Shown piece after piece: positions 16,084 through 24,123 of a stretch of 64,000 nucleotides of DNA. A program made the translations under genes and the position numbers. The DNA comes from an uncultured Prevotella sp. GTDB lineage: Bacteria; Bacteroidota; Bacteroidia; Bacteroidales; Bacteroidaceae. Numbering within the stretch: the first letter of the stretch is position 1; every line of letters begins with the position of its first letter. The stretch is taken from assembly GCA_900539625.1 (NCBI GenBank), contig UQCW01000003.1, forward strand, positions 1 to 64,000. Direction: 5' to 3'. The notes under the pieces are model-generated. The model had not been told where the DNA came from, made no database searches, and worked only from the letters and a program-made list of their open reading frames with translations.

Positions 16084-16613
16084 TAGGTGTTCAAAATTGA
16101 AATATTAAAGGTTTGTAGAGAGGCATCAGCGCTGCCCCTGAAAGGTAGGGTGTTCAAAATCCTCATAATTTTTATGTCCAAATTATTCCAAAAATAGATA
16201 CCTAACTAACAGTAAATCAACAAACTGCAATTTTAAAATCGTGCAGGATTTCCATTCCGATACATTATGCATATAATTGTTGCAGAATATCAGTGAGTTA
16301 TAGCGTTTATTTGGTCAAAAATCGTGCGGGATTTTTTCTGGATTTTGAACACCCTACCTGAAAGGGGCTCATATTCCAGGATAGGGGCTCGCCCCTATCT
16401 TCCGCCGCAGTTCATTGATTCTCGCTGCTGCCCCTGTAAGGGGCGCATATCGTTGGCGGGGCTTGCCCCGCAATATGATTCGAGATATGAGCCCCTTACA
16501 GGGGCGAGGTTCATCAAGAGGTAGGGGCTTGCCCCTACCCTAAATATGAGCCCCTTTCAGGGGCGCTGTCGCCTCTCTACCAATCTTGATTTTTCTGAAT
16601 TTTGAAAACCCTA
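16084..16613. repeat. Outer composite palindromic element with GC-rich hairpins
   Basis: The outer ends are inverted: TAGGTGTTCAAAATT (16084-16098) and AATTTTGAAAACCCTA (16598-16613). Inside are further mirrored segments, e.g. TTTGTAGAGAGGC on the left and GCCTCTCTACC on the right. A run of GC-rich hairpins built from GGGGCTTGCCCC-like and AGGGGC cores also lies inside. CCTGAAAGGGGCTCATAT (16357-16374) is perfectly mirrored at 16544-16561. A second element (16146-16356) is nested inside it. No gene is present in 16026-16765. Confidence 0.7.
16146..16356. mobile_element. MITE-like insertion with 9-bp target duplication
   Basis: A 211-bp element with perfect 17-bp terminal inverted repeats, TAGGGTGTTCAAAATCC (16146-16162) and its complement (16340-16356). 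It is flanked on both sides by the direct repeat CCTGAAAGG (16137-16145 and 16357-16365). It encodes nothing, so it would need a transposase in trans. Its ends resemble those of the surrounding element and of family B repeats elsewhere in the window. Confidence 0.8.
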
Positions 16614-16652
16614 CCTCTGTCGTCATATATATGTCGTTCGCTGTTATATATA

Positions 16653-16792
16653 AATATGTGTAGGCGCACCGAAAAAGAAGCGCTTTGTCGTTTGGTCATT
16701 TTCCCAGCGAGCGTTGGTCGATAATATGTGTAGGCGTATCGAAAAAGAAGCATTCTGTCGTTTGGTCATTTCCCCAGCGAGCGTTGGTCGAT
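16653..16792. repeat. 70-bp tandem duplication at the 3' end of the LytTR regulator
   Basis: Two adjacent copies (16653-16722 and 16723-16792) begin AATATGTGTAGGCG and end in GTTGGTCGAT. They differ at only a handful of positions. The right copy contains the last codons and stop of the regulator gene; the left copy is a non-functional duplicate of that gene end. Confidence 0.8.
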
Positions 16793-17524
16793 ATATTCCC
16801 CGATGGCAGTGCGGTAAGTGTCGCCCACGGGAATTTCTTCCCCGTTGTTGAGCACGATGCCAGAGCGGTTCATTTCGCGAATGCAGGTGAGATTGATGAT
16901 AAACGAGCGGTGGACGCGCATAAAGGGGTGGTTGGTCAGGCGTTCCTCCATTCGCTTCATGCTCAGCAACACGATGATGGGCTTCGTTTGGTTTTTGATG
17001 TAGATGCGCAGGTATTCCCCCATGCCTTTGACATATTCGATGTCGGCAATGCCAACGCGCACCACGCGATAGTCCGTCTTCAGAAACATGAAATCAGCGT
17101 CGTCGGCCGGGGTGTCGGAACCCTGGGAGGAAGGCGTTGCCTTTTGCGCCAGTTCTGCCGCCTGCTGCAAGTCATAGCGCTCCTTGATTTTGTTGGCCGC
17201 CCTCTGTATGTCGGCCATGCCGTAGGGTTTGAGTAGATAGTCAACGGCATTCGTCTTGTAGCCCTCAAGCGCATATTCTGAATAGGCGGTGGTGAACACA
17301 ATGAGCGGCTGATGGACGAGCGACTGCACAAACTCCAGTCCGTTGAGGTCGGGCATGTTGATGTCAAGGAAAATGGCGTCGACAGGCTCTTCGCTGAGGA
17401 TTTTCATGGCCTCGGAAGCACTTAGGCAACTGCCTGCGATTTCGAAGAAAGGCACCTTTTTCAAGTAGTTGGTGAGCTGCTGGAGCGCCAGGGGCTCATC
17501 GTCAATGGCTATACATTTAATCAT
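16766..17524 (-). CDS. LytTR-type response regulator
   Basis: 252 residues. The receiver domain has Asp8/Asp9 (IDDEPLA), the phosphoacceptor Asp54 (IFLDINMPD) and Lys99 (YLLKPYG). A linker follows, and then a LytTR domain, with FMRVHRSFIINL near the middle and a C-terminal VGDTYRTAIGEYIDQRSLGK. It lies downstream of the kinase at 17735-19018 on the same strand. The 210-bp gap between them is almost filled by a palindromic repeat, which may reduce co-transcription. Its 3' end has been duplicated in tandem. Confidence 0.92.
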   Translation of the reverse strand: MIKCIAIDDEPLALQQLTNYLKKVPFFEIAGSCLSASEAMKILSEEPVDAIFLDINMPDLNGLEFVQSLVHQPLIVFTTAYSEYALEGYKTNAVDYLLKPYGMADIQRAANKIKERYDLQQAAELAQKATPSSQGSDTPADDADFMFLKTDYRVVRVGIADIEYVKGMGEYLRIYIKNQTKPIIVLLSMKRMEERLTNHPFMRVHRSFIINLTCIREMNRSGIVLNNGEEIPVGDTYRTAIGEYIDQRSLGK

Positions 17525-17574
17525 GATTCAATTCTGTTTGTCAGGATGATTTTTTGGTTGTGCCTGCTTGTTCT

Positions 17575-17760
17575 TAAGTAATGGTGAAAGAATAAGTTGA
17601 GTAATTTTGACCTGTATTTTTGTTGGTTTTGGAATTTGGAAGAGGGAGCATAGCGGGCTATGTGACCGATGACAAATTTCAAAAGCGGCAAAAAGACAGG
17701 GTATAAGAAATAACTCCTTACTCCACAAAATTGGTCAAGTTATTTTTTTACCATTACTAA
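17575..17760. repeat. Family A palindromic repeat, copy A2 (full length)
   Basis: About 186 bp. The terminal sequence AAGTAATGGTGAAAGAATAA on the left is mirrored by TTATTTTTTTACCATTACT on the right. The centre is also palindromic (CATAGCGGGCTATG). It sits between kinase and regulator genes, and its right end supplies the last eight codons and the stop of the kinase. Confidence 0.8.
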
Positions 17761-19018
17761 GTTTCAAATTGCTGTTTTGCAATCCCTGTTCTTCAGCGCT
17801 TGTGAGAAACGGCATGGAGAGGCAGACGTTGTAGATCGCTTCGTTTTGCGTAATCTCCAGTTTGTAGGCATCGTGGTAGATGAGGTCAAGGCGTTTGCGG
17901 ACGTTGCTTAGTCCGACACCCCCGTATGACTTGTCTTCCGAGGGATTGCAACTATTTCGGCATGTGAAGCGCACGCCCACTTCGTCAACCATCAGCCCCA
18001 CTTCGATAAACGATTTGCGTTCGTAGCTCACGCCGTGTTTGAAGGCATTTTCAACGAATGTGACAAAGATGAGCGGCGGCACCATCTTTTTCGTGGTCAC
18101 TTCCGGCAGGTTGAGGTCGATTCTCACGCGGCTGGCATACCGGATGCGCATCAGTTCCACATAGTTGTTCAGAAATTGCGTCTCTTTTTCCAGCGGCGCC
18201 AGCGGTTTGTCGCCATCGTAGAGCACGTATCTCATCAGTTTCGAGAGCACCTCAATCGTCTCCTCCGCCTTTGCCGGGTCGATGCTCACCAGCGCGTGGA
18301 TATTGTTGAGCGTGTTCATGAAGAAATGTGGGTTGATTTGGTATTTCAAGTAGGCCAACTGCTGGTTGAGGTTTTCATGCTCCAGCTCCAGCATGCGCTT
18401 TTTGATGTTGAGCGTTCTGAAGAAATATTTCACCCCCACGTTCACCCCCAGCAAAAGTAGGAGGAGCCAGAGGAGCATCATTTCGCGCCCGCTGATGTTA
18501 TACCATTGGTTGCGCTGGCGGAAGTGGTCGTCGGGCTTCCAGGGCTTGTGGCGGCTGTTCTTCCCCATATTCTTCTCCATGCCCTTTTCCTGGTTTTTCT
18601 TTCTTCCCGCATTTTCGGGCGAGAGCGGTTGGTGGGGAGGCATGGCCTCTTCCTCCTTTGGGTGTGGCGGTTGCATGAAGCGCTCCTTGGCCATTTTCTC
18701 GAAAAACTGGCGGCGCACCATCTGTCGGTATGAAAGATAACCGAAGAATATCGCAATCAGCAAAGTCAATCCGAGCACATAGCGCCACCGCTGGCCTTTA
18801 TAAACCAGCCGCGGGGCAACAAAAAGGTTGTGCAGCCAGAAGAGTACACAGAAAACCGACAGCGTCAGATAGGTGCGGCAGAGCTCGTAACGGTCAATCG
18901 CATTCAGCTTCGTGCCCGTCTGCCAATATTCCCAGAGAAAAGGCACGATGAACATCACCAGCCAGGCTGCGCCATACACAAGCAACTCCGTTTTCTTTTG
19001 TCCGTCTTTAAATGTCAT
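17735..19018 (-). CDS. LytS-type sensor histidine kinase
   Basis: 427 residues with several N-terminal membrane helices (LLVYGAAWLVMFIVPFLW, then TLSVFCVLFWLHNLFVA, then YVLGLTLLIAIFFGYL). A charged, proline- and lysine-rich loop follows, then a fourth helix (MMLLWLLLLLLGVNVG). The His_kinase H-box is INPHFFMNTLNNIHALV. The ATPase region has FVENAFKHGVSYE and SYGGVGLSNVRKRLD. There is no periplasmic sensor domain of note. It partners the LytTR regulator downstream. Its final residues LSNGKKIT are encoded by the palindromic repeat, so the C-terminus was altered by that insertion. Confidence 0.9.
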   Translation of the reverse strand: MTFKDGQKKTELLVYGAAWLVMFIVPFLWEYWQTGTKLNAIDRYELCRTYLTLSVFCVLFWLHNLFVAPRLVYKGQRWRYVLGLTLLIAIFFGYLSYRQMVRRQFFEKMAKERFMQPPHPKEEEAMPPHQPLSPENAGRKKNQEKGMEKNMGKNSRHKPWKPDDHFRQRNQWYNISGREMMLLWLLLLLLGVNVGVKYFFRTLNIKKRMLELEHENLNQQLAYLKYQINPHFFMNTLNNIHALVSIDPAKAEETIEVLSKLMRYVLYDGDKPLAPLEKETQFLNNYVELMRIRYASRVRIDLNLPEVTTKKMVPPLIFVTFVENAFKHGVSYERKSFIEVGLMVDEVGVRFTCRNSCNPSEDKSYGGVGLSNVRKRLDLIYHDAYKLEITQNEAIYNVCLSMPFLTSAEEQGLQNSNLKLSNGKKIT

Positions 19019-19271
19019 AGCAGGAAAATCGTTGGTTCCACACCGCTAAATTACAATATTTCATCCTTACGGCAAAAACATTTCAACAAACCCCGCGTTT
19101 CTGTCAGCGAACAATCTGCTTGCAGGCCGCCTTTTTCCAGTGTCTTCACGCCTTCCGTCTGAGAAGTATGGTTGCCGAATACTGGTAGTTGCATTTGGCA
19201 GAATGAGGGGATGTGCGGGGCAAAAGTGTTTAAAATAATAGAGGGGTGTATCGTAGTCCGTTCATTCTTTG

Positions 19272-19279
19272 TAACTTTG
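19272..19279 (+). promoter_or_regulatory. Promoter box of the O-acetylation operon
   Basis: TAACTTTG lies 57 bp upstream of the chosen start at 19337. The upstream -33 element is weak. The region 19019-19271 between the divergent genes otherwise holds nothing I can name. Confidence 0.6.
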
Positions 19280-19336
19280 CGGGCTGAAAACCTGCATCTT
19301 ACGAAACGCCGGATGCAAAAAAAAATTTGGAAAGAA

Positions 19337-20683
19337 ATGAACCAGAAATATAATAAGGGGCCTTGGCGCGTTTGCACCTTCTTGGCATCGGCGCTCATCG
19401 CCTTGGTCTTTATGCGGGCCCTTCCAGTCATTGCCGTTGGCGACTATGAAGTGAAGCCGGTGGATTTCCTCTCCGACCTCCTTCCAGTGGACTCGTCGGC
19501 CGCCCCGTTGCAAACGCCATCGGCCGTTGCCGAAGCGGCACTCTTGGATGCCAAGGCCGAACCTTGTCCGAAGGGCGTGACTTGCATAGAGGACTATTCC
19601 GCAGGAAAGGCGCATGGCATGCACTGTTTTTATCAGGCCCTTTCGAAAAGAAAAAGTTTGGGCCGCCCTGTGCGCATCGCCTATTTCGGCGATTCCTTTA
19701 TCGAGGGCGACATCCTGACGGCCGACCTTCGCCAGTTGCTTCAAAAACGCTTCGGTGGCTGTGGTGTTGGGTTTGTTGACACCGATTCCCCCTTCACCAA
19801 ATTGCGGGCCTCCGTCAAGCATACGGCCGGAGGATGGGTGGAACACAACGTGCTGAAGAAAGAGGGGCTTGACATGGCTTCGCTGGGCGTCAGTCAGCGG
19901 TATGCCCAAGGCGGTGCTGGCGCTTTTGTTGAATATGGCGGTGTGAAAGACTATGCCTGTCTCGACTCCTTCGAAGTGGCCACGCTCTTCCTGAAAGACG
20001 GCGGCGCTCCCGTTGCCGTGAAAATCAATAATGGTCCGAATCGCTCCTCCCCGATGGTTTCCCACGGTTGTCTGAGCACAGTGACTGCCAAGGCCGATGG
20101 TATTCGCCAAGTTAGATTCACCCTTCGCGGACGCGCCACCTGCTATGGTGTGGCGCTCGAAGGGCGTGGCGGCGTTTCGGTCGACAATTTCTCTTTGCGC
20201 GGCAGCAGCGGTACCACGCTGGCAGGCGTGGCGGAGAAACATCTGAAAGCCCTCAACGAAGCACACCCCTACGACCTCATCGTCTTGCAGTTTGGCCTCA
20301 ACGTGGCCAACAAGAAGCAGAAAGACTATAAAGGATATATCAAACAGATGGTTCCCGTCTTGCGGCATTTCAAAACGTGCTTCCCCAAAGCCGCCATCCT
20401 CATTGTCAGCATCGGCGACCGCGAAGATAAAACAAACGGGCAGCTCACCACCATGCCAGGCGTGAAGGAACTCCTTGCACAGCAGCAGACGATGGCGGCC
20501 GAAGCGGGCCTCCCGTTCTGGGACCTCTATGAAGCGATGGGGGGAGAGGGCGGCATCCGCCGTATGGCTGAAGCCAACCCGCCAGAAGCCGGAAAAGACT
20601 ATACGCACATCAACCGCCGCGGCGGTAAACGCGTGGCCAAAGCGCTCTATAAGGCGCTGATGCACGGCTTCAAAGAGAAGTAA
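19337..20683 (+). CDS. SGNH/GDSL-type hydrolase, exported (first of pair)
   Basis: 448 residues from MNQKYNKGPWRVC; this ATG has GGAAAG 4 bp upstream and leads into a membrane or signal helix (FLASALIALVFMRALPVIAV), so I prefer it to upstream starts. The SGNH block I is RIAYFGDSFIEGD, with Ser at residue 120. Block III is LQFGLNVANK, and the C-terminal Asp/His pair is in DYTHINRRGG. A ~100-residue insertion between blocks may be a carbohydrate-binding fold. It is the first of three genes (SGNH, SGNH, MBOAT) that together look like an extracytoplasmic O-acetylation machine. Confidence 0.85.
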   Translation: MNQKYNKGPWRVCTFLASALIALVFMRALPVIAVGDYEVKPVDFLSDLLPVDSSAAPLQTPSAVAEAALLDAKAEPCPKGVTCIEDYSAGKAHGMHCFYQALSKRKSLGRPVRIAYFGDSFIEGDILTADLRQLLQKRFGGCGVGFVDTDSPFTKLRASVKHTAGGWVEHNVLKKEGLDMASLGVSQRYAQGGAGAFVEYGGVKDYACLDSFEVATLFLKDGGAPVAVKINNGPNRSSPMVSHGCLSTVTAKADGIRQVRFTLRGRATCYGVALEGRGGVSVDNFSLRGSSGTTLAGVAEKHLKALNEAHPYDLIVLQFGLNVANKKQKDYKGYIKQMVPVLRHFKTCFPKAAILIVSIGDREDKTNGQLTTMPGVKELLAQQQTMAAEAGLPFWDLYEAMGGEGGIRRMAEANPPEAGKDYTHINRRGGKRVAKALYKALMHGFKEK

Positions 20684-20689
20684 AACCAC

Positions 20690-21706
20690 ATGCTTATGAA
20701 ATCATCAAAAAATATTATGTGGGCCATGTTGCTCACCTTTCTTCTCGGCTATATGGCATCAACTGCCACAGCCGGATCCGACGGAAAATTCAAGGCCGCC
20801 CAGGGCAAGGAACAGCCGTTGGAGCCCGTCCGCGAGAGCGAACTGACCAAAGAACTCCACAACAAGAATATCTCTGCACGCTGGAAAAGCGCAGACCTCG
20901 GTGTTAAATTGCCCACTTATTTCACCGACACCAAGCCCAATGTCGTCAATCGTTCCGCTTGCCTCGACAAGGTGTTCAACGTGTTGTGTCATAGCAACCG
21001 CCCTTTGCGCATTTTGCAGTTGGGCGACTCCCATGTGGCAGGCAAAAGTTATCCCCGTGCCGTCAAGCAAACGCTTGAAAACGCCTGGGGGGCAGCTTTG
21101 GCAGATTCTCTCCAGACGGGTGTTGAATATTCTTATATAGGTAGCAACGGAGCCACCACCGTCCGTTTCGCAACGCCGGCCTACATGGAAAAGGTGGCGC
21201 AGAAAAATCCCGACCTCATCATCCTTTCCTTCGGCACTAATGAGTGTCACGGCATGGGCTATCGCGAGGCGCAACATCGCGAGCAACTCGAGAACTTCTA
21301 CGCCATGCTCAAGGAAACATGCCCCGATGCTGTCATCATGATGACAACGCCGCCCGGCGACTACCTCACAACGCGCAGCGTGAAATACGTGAGACGCGGA
21401 AGTGGAAGGAAAAGACGGAAAGTCACGCGTTCCGTTTCGCGCGTGAATCCCATGAGCGTGCGTTGTGCCGCCGAACTCGAATCTTTCGGAGAAGAACACG
21501 GCCTGCCCGTTTGGGACCTCAACACCATTGCCGGCGGCGATGACGCGCAGCGCAATTGGAAGTCGGCATCGCTCATGCGCCCCGACCGCATCCACTTTAC
21601 CCCCGAAGGCTATACCCTCCAAGGCCGGCTTCTCGGAGAGGCCATCCTTTCGGCCTACAACCAGTATCTCCGCAACAACCAGTCCACCACCAACAATCCC
21701 TCATGA
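20690..21706 (+). CDS. SGNH/GDSL-type hydrolase, exported (second of pair)
   Basis: 338 residues; a start 6 nt later (MKSSKN) is equally possible. There is a signal sequence up to ATAGS. Block I is ILQLGDSHVAGKSYP, with Ser at 114. Block III is LSFGTNECHG. The Asp/His pair is in RPDRIHFTPEGY near the C-terminus, so the catalytic triad is complete. It starts 6 bp after the previous gene, and its stop overlaps the MBOAT start (ATGA, 21703-21706). It probably transfers or removes acetyl groups on a glycan in the periplasm, working with its neighbours. Confidence 0.87.
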   Translation: MLMKSSKNIMWAMLLTFLLGYMASTATAGSDGKFKAAQGKEQPLEPVRESELTKELHNKNISARWKSADLGVKLPTYFTDTKPNVVNRSACLDKVFNVLCHSNRPLRILQLGDSHVAGKSYPRAVKQTLENAWGAALADSLQTGVEYSYIGSNGATTVRFATPAYMEKVAQKNPDLIILSFGTNECHGMGYREAQHREQLENFYAMLKETCPDAVIMMTTPPGDYLTTRSVKYVRRGSGRKRRKVTRSVSRVNPMSVRCAAELESFGEEHGLPVWDLNTIAGGDDAQRNWKSASLMRPDRIHFTPEGYTLQGRLLGEAILSAYNQYLRNNQSTTNNPS

Positions 21707-23178
21707 CAGAGACCCTTCTCAACCTCCTGACCTTCTCCCCCACGCAGCCCCTGTTGTTCAACAGCGGCCTTTTCCTGTTCATCTTCGTGGCCTTCTGCTT
21801 GGGTTATGCCCTGCTGTCGGGAAAGAAGAACACGGCTTTGCGTCTGCTCTACGTAACTGCCTTTTCTTATTATTTCTACTATAAGAACGCTGGTTCCTAT
21901 TGCGCTCTTTTGGCGTTGATCACGTTCGTAAATTTCGGTGCGGCTCTCGCCATGAACCGCGTGGAGTCGCAGGGAAAACGTCGTGGCATCCTCGTTCTCG
22001 CCGTGGCCTTCATGCTATTCCAACTTGGCTTCTTCAAGTACACCAATTTCTTCCTCTCGTCGGTCGTCCCCCTCTTCGGCGGCGAGGCATCTTCGTTCGA
22101 TATTTTCGTGCCGCTCGGCATATCCTTCTTTACCTTCCAGTCGTTGAGCTACATCGTCGACGTCTATCGCCGCCAGATGCGCCCTACCAGTAACCTGCTC
22201 GACCTGGCCTTTTTTGTGTCCTTCTTCCCCACCTTGCTTTCGGGCCCCATCCTTCGTGCCCGCACTTTCCTGCCACAGCTTCGGCAGCCGCTCGTTGTGA
22301 CGCGCAAGATGTTTGGCACAGGTTTGTGGTTCGTCATGATGGGACTCTTCAAGAAGGCCGTCATCTCCGACTATATCGGAGAGAACTTTGTCAACCGCAT
22401 CTTCGACAACCCCTCGCTTTACACCGGGCTTGAAAATCTCATGGGCGTCTATGGTTATGCCCTGAAGCTCTATTGCGACTTCTCCGGCTACAGCGACATC
22501 GCCATTGGCATCGCCCTCTGGATGGGCTTCCAGATTCCCGCCAACTTCCGCGCCCCCTACAAGGCCGACAGTATCACCGACTTCTGGCGCCGTTGGCACA
22601 TCTCCCTCTCCACCTGGCTTCGCGATTACCTCTACATTTCTATGGGGGGCAACCGTTGCAGCCGTTGGCGCATGTATTTTAATCAGTTTATGACCATGAT
22701 TCTCGGCGGCCTGTGGCATGGAGCCTCGTGGAACTTCGTAGTGTGGGGCGCCCTTCATGGAGCGGCACTCTGCGGACACAAAGCATGGCAAAACCGTCTG
22801 GGGCATGACAAACGCTACCATCCGTCGGGCATTCGTCGCCTCTTGGCCATCGTTCTCACCTTCCATCTCGTCTGTCTTTGCTGGCTCTTCTTTGCCAATG
22901 CCACCTTTGAGGCATCGGGCGTGATGCTCCAGAAAATCTTCACCGACTTCCACGGCGAACTCCTTCCCGAGTTCCTGGCCGGCTATCCAACGGTGATGGC
23001 GCTCATTCTTTTCGGTTTCGTCGTTCACTATCTGCCCACATCATGGAGCGATGCCGCCTGCCGTTTTCTGACGCGCGAATCGCTCGTTGTGCAGCTCATC
23101 CTGTTTCTCCTCCTGATATTCATCATCGTCCAGGTGCGCGGCAGCGAAGTGCAGCCCTTCATCTATTTGCAATTCTGA
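21703..23178 (+). CDS. MBOAT-family membrane O-acyltransferase (AlgI-like)
   Basis: 491 residues with about ten membrane helices. The conserved MBOAT histidines are present: His299 in FWRRWHISLSTWLRDY and His339 in ILGGLWHGASWNF. The motif FSGYSDIAIGIALWMGF near 260-276 is typical of AlgI/PatA enzymes, which move acyl groups from cytoplasmic donors across the membrane. The start overlaps the upstream SGNH stop, indicating tight coupling. The target polymer (capsule, exopolysaccharide or peptidoglycan) is not shown. A strong terminator follows at 23244. Confidence 0.92.
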   Translation: MTETLLNLLTFSPTQPLLFNSGLFLFIFVAFCLGYALLSGKKNTALRLLYVTAFSYYFYYKNAGSYCALLALITFVNFGAALAMNRVESQGKRRGILVLAVAFMLFQLGFFKYTNFFLSSVVPLFGGEASSFDIFVPLGISFFTFQSLSYIVDVYRRQMRPTSNLLDLAFFVSFFPTLLSGPILRARTFLPQLRQPLVVTRKMFGTGLWFVMMGLFKKAVISDYIGENFVNRIFDNPSLYTGLENLMGVYGYALKLYCDFSGYSDIAIGIALWMGFQIPANFRAPYKADSITDFWRRWHISLSTWLRDYLYISMGGNRCSRWRMYFNQFMTMILGGLWHGASWNFVVWGALHGAALCGHKAWQNRLGHDKRYHPSGIRRLLAIVLTFHLVCLCWLFFANATFEASGVMLQKIFTDFHGELLPEFLAGYPTVMALILFGFVVHYLPTSWSDAACRFLTRESLVVQLILFLLLIFIIVQVRGSEVQPFIYLQF

Positions 23179-23243
23179 TATTCGCAGTGTCGAGGAGAGG
23201 GAGGCAATGCCTTTCCACGCTCCTTTTGCGCTCGTTTCCATAA

Positions 23244-23320
23244 AAAGCGGTCAAGACCTTTCCCAGGGCATCAGGCTGACAACCTTTTGCTTCGCAGGAA
23301 AAGTCTTGACCGCTTTGCGT
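23244..23320 (+). terminator. Terminator of the O-acetylation operon
   Basis: AAAGCGGTCAAGAC (23244-23257) pairs with GTCTTGACCGCTTT (23303-23316), with a long partly paired loop. It is 65 bp past the MBOAT stop. Confidence 0.7.
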
Positions 23321-23473
23321 TTTCCCAGTCTTCGTTCTCATACTTTAATATATGGAGTTCCGAAGTGAATATTCTACGGTTCTCGTAAAACCAGCACGAG
23401 CAGATATTGTTATTTGGGAGGGACTTATTTATAGTTGCAAAATATTTATAGTTGCGAAATATTTTTGGATACG

Positions 23474-23709
23474 AAAAAAGAGGCTTTCGCCTCTCCTTCA
23501 AGTGGTTCGAACCCCTGCTTTGAGGTTACGACCATCGGCTCACGTTTTGAGCCTTCAACATCTAAAATGTTACCTAATCTACAAACCTTTTTACTATGTG
23601 TCCAAATACTCATCTCCACTTCCGTCTCAAAAGAAGAATTTCTTATGAGGCGCGGGACTTATAAAACCCTGCTTCACAGCGGTGTATCATACGTCTACCG
23701 TTCTGTTTT
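23474..23709 (-). ncRNA. Candidate stand-alone structured RNA (~235 nt)
   Basis: The minus strand has a promoter (CTTG, 20 bp, TAACTTTG at 23716-23723) and, 240 bp later, a textbook terminator (AGAGGC, GAAA loop, GCCTCT, then six U). The interval has no sensible gene. It can form several hairpins: CTCATAAGAA with TTCTTTTGAG, AACAT with ATGTT, GGCTCA with TGAGCC, and a 3' stem closed by CCTCAA and TTGAAGG around GGTTCGAACC. Size and arrangement would suit 6S RNA or the Bacteroidales-1 motif, which is also a promoter-to-terminator RNA; I cannot decide between them by eye. Confidence 0.6.
23479..23494 (-). terminator. Terminator of the candidate RNA
   Basis: A six-pair stem AGAGGC/GCCTCT closed by a GAAA tetraloop and followed by six U on the minus strand (plus-strand A run 23474-23479). 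Confidence 0.85.
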
Positions 23710-23715
23710 CGAGTG

Positions 23716-23747
23716 CAAAGTTACAGGATTTCCCGATACGCTGCAAG
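23716..23747 (-). promoter_or_regulatory. Promoter of the candidate RNA
   Basis: On the minus strand CTTG (23744-23747), a 20-bp spacer and TAACTTTG (23716-23723). The predicted start is near 23709. Confidence 0.7.
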
Positions 23748-24110
23748 CATCTTCACATCCTTTTAGCGTAATTTTGACCTGAAAAAATGCGATTGCCATT
23801 CTGCGTTTGCAAAATAAATGCCATAATGGATTTTGATACGTAGGAGATGGCAAAACGAACGCTAAGCAGGGGTGCACTCTTAGAGCTTTCGGCTCTTGGT
23901 TTAAGGGGGGGGCGAGGTAAGCGGGCGGTGGCTTAAGCGGAGGATGCTTCATATATTAATATGTTGCATGTGTGCTCCATATATGTGTCATGTGTTTCCC
24001 GCCATATCCTTTGCCTCGTCTTTTTACATATTCTCCGCCTCCTTCCCCAAAATCCCACGCCTCTTCAATCTTGAAGGAGAAAAAGTCGGGCCAAGTTCAA
24101 AATAAAAACG
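23748..24110. other. Gap without a recognised gene
   Basis: Between the RNA promoter and the gtrA-like gene I see AT-rich DNA, a short GC-rich patch (23880-23945, including a run of eight or more G) and a TATATTAATATG-rich stretch. No convincing gene, tRNA or repeat was found. Confidence 0.5.
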
Positions 24111-24118
24111 TAATTTTG
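24111..24118 (+). promoter_or_regulatory. Promoter box directly before the GtrA gene
   Basis: TAATTTTG ends 5 bp before the ATG at 24124. The Bacteroidetes start site lies about 6-7 bp after this box, so the mRNA would be leaderless or nearly so. Confidence 0.5.
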
Positions 24119-24123
24119 CAGTT

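Noticed and set aside
16366..16582. GC-rich hairpin run read as a group of rho-independent terminators
   Set aside because: The hairpins lack T runs and are mirrored as part of a larger palindromic element, so they are repeat structure rather than terminators.
19262..20689. Long antisense frames over real genes (also at 22015-23028, 26377-27546 and 28390-29433)
   Set aside because: They mirror well-identified genes on the other strand and are expected from the high GC at third codon positions.
23490..23530. GGTTCGAACC resembling a tRNA T-arm
   Set aside because: No acceptor stem, anticodon arm or CCA end can be built around it; the terminator and promoter fit a larger non-tRNA RNA better.
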